This document shows positions 9,630-21,585 of a stretch of 64,000 nucleotides of DNA, piece after piece. The first letter of the stretch is position 1. Each line of letters opens with the position of its first letter. This DNA is from Molossus alvarezi (taxonomy: Eukaryota > Chordata > Mammalia > Chiroptera > Molossidae), in contig CM073907.1 in the NCBI GenBank assembly GCA_037176705.1, positions 9,269,001 to 9,333,000 of the forward strand. The letters run 5' to 3'. The notes under the pieces are model-generated. The model had not been told where the DNA came from, searched no databases, and was given only the letters and a program-made list of their open reading frames with translations. The position numbers and the translations under genes were made by a program.

Positions 9630-10200
9630 TCTAGGTATCCTGTATTTATTACCCAATAGCACTGGAGATAGGAGAAGGTGAGCCTCATGCTCCCCGTCTT
9701 CATGCAGTACACGGGCTCATGTTCACTACCGGATAGTCTCATCTTTGTGTAGCTTACAGTCTCATGAGAGAAAGGATTAAATAAATAACCATGCAAACAC
9801 CTCTATGACGATAAATGCCTGGAGCCCTTTACCATCAGAGTTATAAGGAAAATGTATTATCACAGGATGAACTTGCAGAGTAGGTCTTAACGACAACTGA
9901 CTGAGATGATACGAGGGGGTTGACTAGGAGTCATCTGAAAGAAAAACATCAGAAGAGAAAATCACACATGAAAAGGCCCCAGGGCAGGAAGGATCTGTTA
10001 TTGCCTTTGAGAAACCAAGTCAAGGACTTGGGGAGCCAAGGACATGGGCAAGGGAAGCAGGAGGAAGAGCTGTACTGGTGGGCAGGACCAGAGCAGCAGG
10101 ACCTCAGGGCTGAAGACAGAGAGTTGGGATTTCATTCCGAGGACCATGGGAGGACATCAAAAGCGTTCCGGCGGAGGAGTTCCATGATTCCGTTTAAACC
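9630..10200. mobile_element. L2-family LINE fragment
   Basis: Diverged L2 words appear in the expected order: 'TATTTATTACCCAATAGCACTGGAGATAGG', 'GTAGCTTACAGTCTCATGAGAG', 'ATTAAATAAATAACCATG', 'AGGGAAGCAGGAGGAAGAG', 'TTCATTCCGAGGACCATGGGAGG' and 'GAGTTCCATGATTCCG'. The copy is old and gapped. Confidence 0.6.
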
Positions 10201-11619
10201 ACCCACTTTTCTGAAGAATCCCTCTCCTCCAGCTCTTGCATGCAGAATGAATTGAAGGAAGACCAGCAGACCTGGCGAACACAAGCGTTTGGAAAAAAAA
10301 GATATTTGGGGGGAATTTTTCAACTTGACTAAATATGACACTACAAAGGGAGACAGTCTCAAGAAAGATGCCAAGATGTCCAACTGAGCGATTTGCGGAT
10401 ATTGATGCAAATCTTGACACAGGAGCCGATTTGAAAGAATTGAGGGTTCAATTTTAAGACACTTTAAGAGTTTACTGCAAATATGAGTAATCAGAAGCCA
10501 AATCCAACTAAAGAGAGATGCCTTGGAAGAATACTAGGACATCTCACAAAATGCAAGGAAGAAATGACATCTGGGAAGAAGAGAACCAGGGGAAACCAGA
10601 GCCCTGGACAGTAGGAATTTCTTGACCTTCTGAGCTTGAGGAGTCAAATGTAAGGTCGACACAACAATATGATGCTTCTATTTCCACGCCCGCCTGGCCC
10701 AATACCTAGACGATACTATTCCTTTAGGAGACCAAAGAAAAAGTGAATATCTCCTTCTAAAGCTGTCTCACAAATTGTTTATAGGTCTTTCTTTGAGTCC
10801 TGTGATAAATAGATGAGATTCATCCTGACTGAAGTGGAAAGAATGGAAATACCTCCATCAACATCAGAGGGGAAAGAGTGATTGCCTGTAATAAAATACC
10901 TTCCACCACCCATCATACTCCCCTTTGTATTAAATGCAGTTGTAAATGGCAGTGGGAAATATATTTGTTAGATTACAAAGAACTCTTAGACATGTGCAGT
11001 GGGTTGACCAAAATCTCCTCGACAGGAAAAGAAACTCGACAGAAACAGGGACTGCCTTGTTCATTACCGAATCCAGGATCAAGACTAGTGCCTGACTAAT
11101 ACATGCTTGTGCAAAAAGGGGATGATTACAATAGCCCAGAGAGATGACAATCTAGCTATTATTTTGTAGATTGCTTTGTCGGAATTTTCTGTGTGTAGGA
11201 CACCACAATAAAAACCAGCTTCTTCTTTATTGAATCCCGTAGAAAGTCAATAAGGTTGAATACAGGAATAGGCAAATTATCCAAAGAAAGTGTTATAATT
11301 GTTTGACTCCAAAATGTTCTTAGTTCACTTAATCAACCTTTGCCCATCCCACCTACGCCCCTAATCACACATATATGGATAAAGGTGGTAAAAAGATGAA
11401 TAAAAGCAAGCAAACAAAAAATAAACAAAAAGTAAGTAAACCCATCTACCTAGAGCATCAACACTTAAATGTTGATGATCTCAAAAATACTTTCTCCTGG
11501 AAAACACGTTTCCAATGGATCTGGGTACTCCATGGGCACTCCAATCTAAAACAAAATCAATTGTCTTGCATCAAACACTTTTGTACTCTAGTTTTTAATT
11601 AACCACACACCCTTCGCTC
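10201..11619. other. Single-copy sequence
   Basis: No recognisable gene or repeat. The frames at 10132-10420 (minus) overlap the end of an L2 copy. The frame at 11375-11602 is lysine- and asparagine-rich because the DNA is A-rich, not because a domain is visible. Confidence 0.4.
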
Positions 11620-11960
11620 CCCAAGGGACCTGAACTTGAAGTCCAAGTCACCATTAACCTCCCTCCACCACCACCTCTGATCAGAGGCTGTGTCTCAGCG
11701 TGTCTACTTCGAAATCTTTCCCAAATCTTCACATCCCCCCTTGTTGCCATTGAAACACCCTCATTCTGGTCTAGGTCAACTCTCTTCTAGGTTCATGGCA
11801 TTAGCCTTCTATGGGGTGTTCTGCTTGATCCCCATATTCTCTTCAATCTACCTGTTCTATCTTTACCCAGGTGAACTTTTATAGCACACATCAGATTAGA
11901 GTGTGCCCTTCATTAAACTCATCTTAAAGCATCACAACACTTCCAGGTACAAATACCAGT
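11620..11960. mobile_element. L2-family LINE fragment, opposite orientation to those above
   Basis: 'AAGTCCAAGTCACCATTAACCTCCC', 'TTCTGGTCTAGG' and 'CACATCAGATTAGAGTGTGCCCTTCATTAAA...CTTAAAGCATCACAACACTTCCAG' resemble the strand of L2 that reads 'CACCATCATCTC...GTCTCCCTGC...CATGTCACTCCCCTGCTTAAAACCCTCCAG'. Match is approximate. Confidence 0.45.
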
Positions 11961-13554
11961 GCCGTTGTCAAACTATTATTGATTATATGAACAATATTTG
12001 TTTTTAACAAGAGCTAAAATACAATACGCAATTATTTTAACCACAATTCATATAACAGAAAAAAGACACTGCTAGAGTCCAGCCCCTTCTTCGGTGACCC
12101 TGAGCCACCCCCCCAATATCTCTGTGAACCCCACGATATGGAAAAGGCAGCCTGAACACTCCTGCGATAGAGTATTTCCTTCTTAATTCTCAGAGGCTCA
12201 GACAACTGAAGACCAAAAAAAAGAAAACGGAACTAAAGCAGTAAATAGCCACAAAATAGAAGATTGTTGTAGTCTTGATTCAACTGAGGTCACTAGACTA
12301 TGTTTGGAAAGATCAACATAGTGATTTGGAATTGAACAAAAAAGAGAGAGGGAGAGAATATGAGGGAAGAAAAGAAAGTACAAACGCAAAGAGGAAAGTA
12401 AGCAACCACTGAACAACTCAACGGTTCCGCTGGTTTCAACTGACGTCTGTTGTCACTCTGGGCCCGAGGCGCCCCCTCTTTTCCCACGCTGACCTCTGCC
12501 ACTGCTGTAGGTGGTTGACAGCCCAGTGCAGGGTGACAGCAAACCTCTTCACAGCAGAAAGGGCAAACAAGGTTTCACAGAACTTCCTGTTTCTCAACAG
12601 AGCTAAGGATCGTCCCCCTCCCCCATGTTTTTGTTTTTCTGCTCATTCTCGTGGAAAATAAAAAAATAAAAAAACCTGGAGATTATTAGAAAAGGCAAAC
12701 AACTCAATGAGAAGCAGGGAGTAATCAGAAATTTACATGAGGCTAAATATGCATTTCCTCTTTTTCTCTCCACCATGTGTTGGAGAAGTGTGTGTGTCTT
12801 CTGTGAATTTTGTGAATAGTGAGTGTAAAAAGTAACATAGTTGTAGCCTTCTACTTACGTGTTTTATGCTTGTTGGTTTTTAGAAGTCAGATGCCCTGGA
12901 AGAGGTTTAACTCTAGGGTTATTGTGTAAAGAAGGCTATTTGGGATTTAGATTTTTCAGATGAGGCAAAGGCTTTTTGGTTGACCTTTGACATGACCTTT
13001 AGCTGGAAGGAACTTGGGCTCACTCATCTTTATGACCCCTGCACCCGTCATCACAGCCCTGGGTACAAAGCGGACGCTCAGAACGTTTACTGAGTCCGTG
13101 TGGGTTGAATGTCATAACCCCCAACTCTCATTTGCCATCTGTAAAGATAATAACGAGAACACAGAGCCCAGATAATCGGGGCGTTTGTAATTTCTTAAAG
13201 CCCTACGAAATTAGTTCCAGAAAGATTGTCAATGACTCACTGACAGAAGAAGAACCAGTATGGACAGTTTTAACCTCTGACCTTTTTAATACAACGTTCT
13301 CCTCTTTTCTGTATGTTTGGATTCCCAACGAATGTAAAATGTTGTGTTTCAACGAGAAGGCAGAACAACTAGCCAGTTCCATGAAATGAAAACAGTCTAC
13401 TGGCAAACAAGCAGGTTGTTGACTGTGGTGTGTGAATTTGCCAATCAGGGATGGGAAAATTCTAGGCAGGCCTAGAAGATGCCCTCATCCTTTGGGTAAG
13501 AAGCTAGAAATCAAAATGTCTCCTGACAGTCTCTGTAATCTTTAATATGGGCAT
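11961..13554. other. Single-copy sequence
   Basis: No gene or repeat recognised. The frame at 13105-13389 plus overlaps one on the minus strand (13203-13406) and has no known domain. Confidence 0.4.
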
Positions 13555-13567
13555 GAATGCATTCTTT

Positions 13568-13790
13568 TTTTAAAAAAATATGTTTTTATTTATTTTTTTT
13601 AGAGAGAGGGGAAGGGAGAGAGAGATAAAAACATCAATGTGAGAGAGATACATCAATCAACTGCCTTCTGCACACCCCCTAATGAGGATTGCGCCAGCAA
13701 CCCAGGCATATGCCCAGACCAGGAATAAAACTGGGACCTCTTAGTCCGTGGGATGATGATGCTCAACCCACTGAGCCACACCAGCCAGGC
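13568..13790 (-). mobile_element. Ves SINE, older type, reverse orientation
   Basis: On the minus strand the head begins at 13790 (GCCTGGCTGGTGTGGCTCAG), with the B box degraded (AGTTTTATTCC) and the CCCCAGT segment altered. Its 3' end lies at the T-rich left edge near 13570. It shares a target sequence, GAATGCATTCT, with the next SINE: copies occur at 13555, about 13793 and 14045. Confidence 0.9.
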
Positions 13791-13804
13791 ATCAATGCAT
13801 TATT

Positions 13805-14044
13805 TTCTCTTTTTTTTTTCTTTATTGCTTTGAGAGAGAGAAAGGAAGTAAGAGAAAGAGAGAGAAATAGAAACATCAATGAGAGAAAACATCGCCTGGC
13901 CGCCTCCTGCATGCCTCCCCCCACCCTGCCCCCCGGGGATTTGGCCCACAACCTGAGCATGTGCCTTTACCAGGAATCGAACCGGCGGGCGACCTCTTGG
14001 TTTGTGGATTGATCCTCAAACACTGAGTCACACCTGCCGGACAA
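13805..14044 (-). mobile_element. Ves SINE, 'GTTGAGCGTC'-like type, reverse orientation
   Basis: Minus-strand head CCGGCAGGTGTGACTCAGTG, B box GGTTCGATTCC, a G-rich CCCCGGGGGGCAGG variant of the usual CCCCAGTGGGGGG, and a poly(T) left edge that corresponds to the A tail. Flanked by CAATGCATTATTTT (13792-13805) and GAATGCATTCTTTA (14045-14058). Confidence 0.93.
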
Positions 14045-14058
14045 TGAATGCATTCTTT

Positions 14059-16339
14059 AATGTGAAACTGTTCGGACCCCCAAAGCTGGGAGAATTGCTC
14101 ATTGGCGCCCTTTTGCCCTTAAGAACAAACAGGGAGCTAGAACCCCCTACCATCCCTGGCTGAAGAAGTCTGGGTGTCTAAAGCAACGTACAAATGCCTT
14201 TCCCCATTTCTTGAGAATTTCTTTCAAGAAATTTCTGGAAAGTCCAGACCACTGTGTCCAAACTCCACTGAGATCATTTGCCCACGTGCTCACTGGGTGA
14301 AGTAGTTTGAAAATAATGAAAATCATTTCGCGTGTAATTCATGAGAACACAACTGATTGTCTACGCAACTGGTTGGGGAGAAAGACCCTGGAAAAATGTC
14401 AGTTACAACACAGGGCCTCACTGAGTTACTTATTCATTGAAGTGTTACCAGAAGGAATGATAGGATCCCAGTAGGTCTGTGTTCACACTTTCCTGGGTAC
14501 TCACTGGAAATCCACCTGAACGTCTTTAGAAAACAGAACTGGACCAGAATGGTACTGGAATGCAAGTTCTCAGATCGACTTCCTGTGCATCGCTCTCGTG
14601 CACCAAGAAATCGGAAAAAGGGATTTTCTATGATCACTCCATCTGCAGATGGAATGTGGAAAGGGGGTGGGGAGGGAACATGTCGGGGAGGCGGGATTCA
14701 AAGTTGGCTTTAGAAGAAGGTGAAAGAAAATCCGAGTGTATTTCTGTGACTCTGGGATTTGCGGGAGCAGCTCCGACACCCCGTAACCAGCCGCCTTAAA
14801 CACTGTGCAGCAAATGGCAGCCAAAGCGAGAACTGAGGCAGAGCCCCCGATGGGAAGACTAAGAGTCGGAGAGAAAGGGGAGGCGAACAGGAGAGGGTCA
14901 GAGAGACAGAAAGGAGGGCAGCCCTGGGAGAAGACATGAAAAATTGGAACAGCAGCTCAGAGCACTCGGGAGTGCGGGGAAATGACAGTTGAAATTAGAA
15001 CAGGAACTAAGAGAAGCGAGCAGAGGGGATGGCAGGGACTGAGAAATTTAAGGAGGGGAGAAGCAACAGAGAGAACTGGACAGAAAAAAAGACAGCGGAG
15101 CTCACTAACAGGGCCTGAGACTCCTGTGTGCCCCGTACACGGGCCCTGACTGGACCCAAACAAATCATTTGCCATTCTGAAATGACTCCGAAGGGGGGGC
15201 TGGAAGGTACCCCAACAATCAATATTAAATTGCATGCCTGCCGCACCTTTCAAAAGCCTCCAGAAGACATTGATTCAAGTAAGTGTGACATTTTTAAATG
15301 ACCTTTGATTATTCGCTTTCAGGGACCAGTGAGAACCGAAGGGTGGGTTCAGGTTGTGGTTGTGCGGCCGTGAGGTTGTGCCGGTCACCGTGGTGGGCGG
15401 GGGACAGATGCTCCGGCTGGAGGACGCGTTATTTCCTGCACGGCTAGCCCTTGCGTGTGGACGCTGAAGGTTTTATGGTTCTCATTAGGCATTCTTAGAA
15501 AGCCGAGGTTTGTGCTTCCTGGCTGGTTTGGTGGAGTGGTTTGGGCACTTTATAAGTGGTATTTTGTGGCCAGCTTTACAAGAGAAAACTAGCTGATGGC
15601 GCTGGAATGCTGGAATGCTTTGGGAACCCTAACGGTGGGTTTCCCAGACAGGCCTTTGCAGAACTGGCCAATCGGGACTCAGATCTGCAGAGTCTCCCCT
15701 GACGTAACCTTGTCTGTTGCACTCAGACATCCCTGCTGGGTCAGAATTGGTTCTACCAGGTAAAGCTTTGTGTGTGGGATGAAAGAATAGGGTTTCAAGC
15801 TGGGACATACAATATATTCATGCTGTGTGTTTTTTCTCTGCCTAAATGCCAAAACCAGAGCCAAGGTTTCAGGCCTAGAGTACACTCTCCGTTATATCTG
15901 AAATCTGCATGCGTTGAAAATTGGTTTCTTTGCAGGGAACCCTGCCTGCTTTATGCTTGACTTAAATGCTACCTTCCCAGGAACCCGCTGCCAGCCGTGG
16001 TTCTTTCTTGGTCTCATCCTGGACCTTTGGTTCTGGTGATCTATTGCATGTTCTAACTCTCATTGATTCCCCGGATTCAGCTTCTTGCCAACCCCTGACT
16101 TGGGAATCCCTCTCATTAGCTGGCCCCGAGGAACCCAGTTTCTTTGCCCCATCCCACCCAAGAGAGTCACTCGGTCAACATTCCCACCATGGTGCTGATG
16201 TCTTAACTTCCAGTGCTGACTTGATGGTTATGTATTTACATGTCATCCAACTAACTACTTAGTAACATCTATATTTCCCCCACTGGCTCTTGCTTTCTGC
16301 CTACTAGTTCATATATATGTCTCCCCAGTCCTAACAGCC
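14059..16339. other. Single-copy sequence
   Basis: No repeat family or gene recognised in 2.3 kb. Overlapping frames on both strands at 14434-15253 have no known domains. A short CpG-containing, GC-rich patch lies at about 15340-15450. The part at 15966-16262 has an open frame without recognisable features. Confidence 0.4.
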
Positions 16340-16544
16340 CTTCCTTCCTTCCTTCCTTCCTTCCTTCCTTCCTTCCTTCCTTCCTTCCTTCCTTCCTTCC
16401 TTCCTTCCTCATTCCTCCCTCCCTCCCTCCTTCCTCCCTCCCTCCCTCCTCCCTCCCTCCTTCCTCCCTCCCTCCCTCCCTCCCTCCCTCCCTCCCTCCC
16501 TCCCTCCCTCCCTTCCTTCCTTCCTTCCTTCCCTCCTTCCTTCC
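16340..16544. repeat. Polypyrimidine microsatellite (TTCC)n / (CCCT)n
   Basis: About 205 bp with almost no purines on the plus strand: TTCC units first, then CCCT and CCTTCC-type units, then TTCC again. Mirror symmetry and strand asymmetry make triplex (H-DNA) formation possible, and length polymorphism is expected. Confidence 0.97.
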
Positions 16545-17165
16545 AATGGATGTTTATTGAACCAACACCACAGTTCTTGATAGTGTGCTAATCACCATTC
16601 AGCTTTTATTCCGTCGATTTTTACTTATTCAAATACTTACTGACCACGAACCCCATGGCGGAGGCTTTTCAAAGGGGAGAAGGTAGAACACAGAGCAGCA
16701 TCAGAGATAAAGCTGAAATTTTCTTAGATCTCACATTTGATTAAGGGAAAGCAGTAAACACATAAACAAGTAAATATGGTCGGTCAAAGGACGATCTGGG
16801 AGGAAATAAATCAGACTAAGGGGTAGGGAGTGCTAAGGGTGGGAGCATTATTTTTTTATGGGAAAGTTCTCAGGAAAAGGTGACATTACAGCAGAAATGT
16901 AAAGAAAGGAAGCAATTTACGCAGATGTGGGGAAAGAGGGTGTGGCCAGTGGGAAACAGAACATACAACTGCCCTGAGGTGTTTGTTTATCCAAGAAACA
17001 GGTCCCTGGCATAGCGTGAGTGAAAGGTGGTGAAGGAGAAGGTGAAAACCACCGGGGCCCAGGTCAGGTAGGAGCTTCGAGCCATGGAAGGGGCTTTGGC
17101 TTTGACTCTTGGTGAGGTCTGCAAAACCACTGGAGGCCTCTGAGCAGAAGACTGGTGTAGACAAT
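16545..17165. mobile_element. L2-family LINE fragment
   Basis: Contains L2 words in order: 'TGTTTATTGAACCAACACC', 'AGTAAACACATAAACAAGTAAATATGG', 'GGGGTAGGGAGTGCTAAGGG', 'CAGGAAAAGGTGACATTACAGCAGAAATG', 'AAGGGGCTTTGGCTTTGACTCTTGG' and 'AGCAGAAGACTGGTGTAG'. This is the longest recognisable L2 stretch in the window. The microsatellite abuts its left end. Confidence 0.7.
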
Positions 17166-17345
17166 ATTGCTAAGACTCTCTCTGGCTGTTCTTTGAGAAG
17201 AGACTCTGGGTGGGCAGATAGAGAAGCAAAGAAGCCTTAAAAGGCTCCTGCCATTTCCATGTGACACCTGAGACCTCTTTCCACCATTTTCTTCTATGTC
17301 CTCTGCTAAGTTTTCATCTTCTTACTCTCATTAAAAGTACCCTCC

Positions 17346-17561
17346 TGCCTGGTTGGTGTGGCTCAGTGGATGGAGCATCGTCCCATGGACTGAGAGGTCC
17401 TGGTTCAATTCCTGGTCAGGGCACATGCCCGGGTTGCAGGCTCGATCTCCAGTAGGGGGCGTGCAGGAGGCAGCTGATCAATGTTTCTCTCTCACATTGA
17501 TGTTTCTATTTCTCTCTCTCCCTTCCTCTCTCTCTAAAAAATCAATAAAAACATATTAAAA
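17346..17561 (+). mobile_element. Ves SINE, 'ATGGACTGAGAGGTC' type, outer copy of a nest
   Basis: Head GCCTGGTTGGTGTGGCTCAG, B box GGTTCAATTCC, CAGGGCACATGCCCGGGTTG, CCAGTAGGGGGCGTGCAGG, CT tract and AATCAATAAAAAC. Left TSD TAAAAGTACCCTCC lies at 17332-17345. Its partner, TAAAAGTCCCCTCC, is at 17830-17843 after a second SINE. Confidence 0.94.
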
Positions 17562-17562
17562 G

Positions 17563-17829
17563 CCCTGGCCAGTTTAGCTCAGTGGTTAGAGCGTCGGCCT
17601 GCGGTCCAGAGAGACCCGGGTTCAGTTCCCGCTAAGGGCACGTACTTCGGTTGCAGTTTGTCCCCGGCCCTGGTTGGTCGTGCGGGTGGCAGCCACTCGA
17701 TGTGTCCCTTCACGTCGATGTTTCTCTCTCTCTCTCTCCCTCCCACTCTATCTGTACGAAAAATGGAAAAATGTCCTCGGGTGAGGATAAAAAAAAAAAA
17801 TATTAAAAAAAATTTTTTAAATAAATAAG
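17563..17829 (+). mobile_element. Ves SINE, long 'TTAGAGCGTCGGCCTGCGG' type, inner copy
   Basis: Near-consensus head CCCTGGCCAGTTTAGCTCAG, GGTCCAGAGAGACCCGGGTTC, GCTAAGGGCACGTACTTCGG, CCACTCGATGTGTCCC and 'AAATGGAAAAATGTCCTCGGGTGAGGAT' with a long A-rich tail. The inner flanks CATATTAAAAG and AAATATTAAAA look like a TSD made from the older SINE's tail. Confidence 0.94.
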
Positions 17830-17844
17830 TAAAAGTCCCCTCCC

Positions 17845-19062
17845 TCCAAGAGTCGGCCTGTCCTTCTCCCCGGCCAGACCCTTCTACATGCTCACTCTCC
17901 ATTTTCAACTCCCTAATAATCGTTAGTGATCAATCCTTCTGCCAAAATATGTTGTTGCTGGCTCAAACCCACATATTCTGACCCATATTCCCCACCTTAC
18001 TCCCCACATCAGTTCCTCATCCTGACTTGTCTATTGTTATGAATAGCATGGTGGTGAGTCCTCCAAGCATCTGAGTATGTGAATTAGAAGCTGTTCTGAC
18101 CTCTCCTCTTCCTCCCATCCTCACGCCCAATCAGATCCCTCTTTGTCTTCACAGCCTGTGCCGCTCAGAGAGTCTCACACGGGGTCTGAAAGCCAGCAGA
18201 CACTTGGTGCGTAAGCTAAGTGAATCCGCGTGTGATGCTTATATAACCTGGTGGTCTTCTGCCACCCTGTCGTACTTTCTGTGTGTTCACCGCTCCTGTG
18301 CCTTACTGCCAGCCCAGTTCACTTTAGATCTACCAGTACTGACACCTCGCATTGGCTGACCCCGAAAAGAGGCCAGCCATCCCAATTGGTAATTAATCAG
18401 AAAGGGTACAGCACATAGAATGACTGAATGTTACAGAACTTGGTACCTATTCAGAAAACATCCTTCATGGCTTTGCAAATAGGCAAAAATGTCAAGTCAG
18501 CTCTACTCTGAAGCCATTTGGAGACATTTGCAACAATGAATGCATGATTAAGTTTATTGTTTAGTAAACAGTCTGCAGACATTAGCCAAGGAAGAGTTAT
18601 GGCGGCAGTTTCCAATTAATTGCAATTGAATTAGGAAGGCTGCAATGCAAAAGCAGAGCAAATAACTTGCCAATTCCATAAAGTGTTTTGCAAACAGATT
18701 CTGGGAGAAAATAGAATGAGAAAAGCAGGAAATCCAGAAAGGGGTGTTTTCAGAGTCTGCTCTGCAGATAGTGAGCGAGGATGCGCTGTATCTCACCGCC
18801 TAAGTCAAGTGCTGGTGAAAGGTGTTTATTTCTACTTTGCCTCAGAGACAGAACTTGGCACAGACTTCAGAGCAGGAAAAGGGGGCATGATTTGGCACTT
18901 AGCAAATTCGATCAAACAAAAGTGGCAGAATAATTTTAAAGGAGAGAACGTGTGTTTGGAACGAGGGGATTGGTGGTGGGGGGATCATAGCTCATAGAAA
19001 TGCAACACGCAGCCCATAATATATCTTCAGTGTGTTTAATTAAAGATCATTTATGTTATTAA
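17845..19062. other. Single-copy sequence
   Basis: No gene or interspersed repeat recognised. The 18500-18690 part is listed separately as a possible noncoding element. Confidence 0.4.
18500..18690. promoter_or_regulatory. Candidate conserved noncoding element
   Basis: A repeat-free block with closely spaced words typical of developmental enhancers: TTGTTTAGTAAACA (forkhead-like, nearly palindromic), CAATTAATTGCAATTGAATTAGG (homeodomain-like) and AATGCAAAAG (octamer-like). This rests on motif density only. Cross-species conservation could not be tested. Confidence 0.3.
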
Positions 19063-19300
19063 CTATATCTTATGTAATATGCTTAATATGTTATACAACA
19101 TATATTTATATTTTATTAAATATATTAAACATTGCATTAAACCTATTATAGAACCTATTAAATACAATTATGTATATACACATAGTTATGTACATATAAT
19201 ATGTAATATATCTATATATCATATATGGTATGCATATAATAATATGATATTTAATAATACATAATAATAAATAAAAGATTTAATAGTATACAGCATATCA
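19063..19300. repeat. AT-rich low-complexity tract
   Basis: About 240 bp made almost entirely of A and T, with imperfect TATA/ATAT and AAT units. The frame at 19079-19264 is an artefact of this composition. Confidence 0.85.
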
Positions 19301-21585
19301 ATATCAAAGTTATCTCTATGCCAATGGGGGCGGGTTTACAGTGGTTAGCTATGTTGTTTGCCTTCACCAAACTGTTTTATTCTTTTCTTACCACTGATTT
19401 TATGAATTGAATCTACAAATGCAACTATAAACACACTGGAATAAACCTAGAAATCCAATAAATAAATTCCCATACAACATGTAAATTGTAGTTACTCATT
19501 GGAACTGTTTAGATAAGGATCCTTTCGCCACTTTAGCTTTTATATTTAAAAAAGAAAAGCACAGAGCATTCGTAAAAAGTGGGAACATGATGTAGTGAGA
19601 TTTTCTGGGTAGGGAGTACACACAGGGCTTTAGGGCTTATCGGTTGGCATTTTGTCTCAAAACGCTTCCTGGACGTGTGGTTTTCTTCTTCTAACGCCCT
19701 TGATCATATGCTATTGATTTTATAACTATCCAAGGACATCCTCAGATTCAAAATGCATTTTGGGAAGAATAGATGATCTAAAGCAAAGTACTGAGTTCGA
19801 TCCCATGTACCAAGCGATGGGACAACTGGTTGACCAAAGGATTCCTATCTCTTCGGAAAGAATCCAGGATCAATCACACAGCAATAAGAACTTGAAGCAG
19901 TCAAAGAGCTTACATTTCCATCCCTTCTCCACAACATTCTGAAATCTACAAAAGATGCATAATTTGTGGCTTGACCACAAACAGGTTTTAAGTGCCCAGA
20001 TCTGCATAGCAGCTGAGGTTGGGGTAATGGGTCAAATATATCACAATGGGACACTTCTTTGCACTGAAACCAAATACAAAAATTTGCCTATCTTTTCCAA
20101 AGACAAATTATGTTCATGCAGTGCCTTGCCTCATTTTGCACATTCAAAAGTTTTCATTGTCTAACACCATAGCGATTCGGGGCAAGATAGATCATACCCA
20201 GAAATAGAGCCTCTGGAGTCAAATTATTTACAGCATTTTAGTCGCAAAGCAATTCTGTATCTTAGAAGTTGGCACAATAGGATCTTCTGAGTTGAGAACT
20301 AAGTGAAAGAGCGCATTAGATGACAAGGAGTCAAGGCCCTATCGCTCCCTTTCCCTCTCTGCTCCGTGTCCCTGAAAAGAGCCAGCATTTTCTCTTTGCA
20401 TCTTACAGAAGAGAAAGATGCCTACTTTCAATACTTGTTGATCCCATTAACAGGGAAGATTGACAAGAAGTAGACAATTATATCTGACATGAATATGGGT
20501 ATGGAAGGGACCGTTGAAATGGAGACCCTTGCTAATGGAAGAAAGTGACCCCAGCCTTTTGACAGATGTCAAGTAGATTGGAGTCCAATGAAGTTATAAC
20601 CATTTAATCTGCATCACAAGAGAAGACAAAATTGTATGACTGATAACCTCTTTTTTTTTTTCCTATAATTTTTTTACTCGGCAGAATAGAAAGAGATAGG
20701 GTTCTCAACTTGCTAATGTAGGTCAGTACTATCCGTCCAGAGTTTCAATGGCACTAGAGCTTTTGTTAGTTGGTGACCTCTTCTCTGGGTCAAGGAAGAA
20801 AAGAAATAAATGAAAAAGAAGTAAATAAAGAAATAATATAAATCAATACAAGAATCACAACTCTTCAATGAGATTTTGACCTCAGTTACAAGAATGCAAT
20901 TTCTAACTCTGAGAGGCATTGCTGACTTATTTCATGCATTATATGAAAGTAAGGTAAGGATGAAAAATGTACTTGAATTCAATTCGCAGCTAAAATATAA
21001 TGGACACAAACATGTTTTTTATTCTAAAATAATCTTTTATCTTTTTGAGATGCATGTGTATGTGCGCACACATTTCTGAGTAACAATTGTTTAAAAATAT
21101 AGTTGCTTTGTTTCTCTAGTATTCAGTACAGGCAAAGAGGCAAGAGAAAGAAGGGTTAACTTGTGACCTTAGCACCTTTCAATTATGTCTCTTACTATTT
21201 TCCTTGCCTAGAGAAGAAGGTTCTCAAAAACTGTCCTCTACCCCATGTCTAAAGCTGTTGAGTCCCATTCAAGGTCAGTTCAGTTTGGTAAATGTTCCTT
21301 CAGTAGAAGAAATTTCCTAACACTAAAAGTTGATGACACTCCAAAGGGAAAATACATAGGAAATCCCATCCACTGATGACAAGTGGTTTTCCTCTTAAGG
21401 TTTCAAAAGAGTTGACAGTGGGATTCAGAGAAAAAGTCATTGTCACTCCAAAGTGAATGAACTTGGCCTGGTGAAGGTAGAGAGCTATTGGAAATCTCAC
21501 CATAAACCAGGCTATAGGGCCTTGAATGCCACTATTTCCTATGATAACCAGGTTACTCATGGTACTCTTTAGATCAATGTGCATT
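19301..21585. other. Single-copy sequence
   Basis: 2.3 kb without a recognisable gene or interspersed repeat. A T-run (20650-20661) and an AAATAAA-rich A-rich patch (20800-20850) are the only low-complexity features. Confidence 0.4.
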
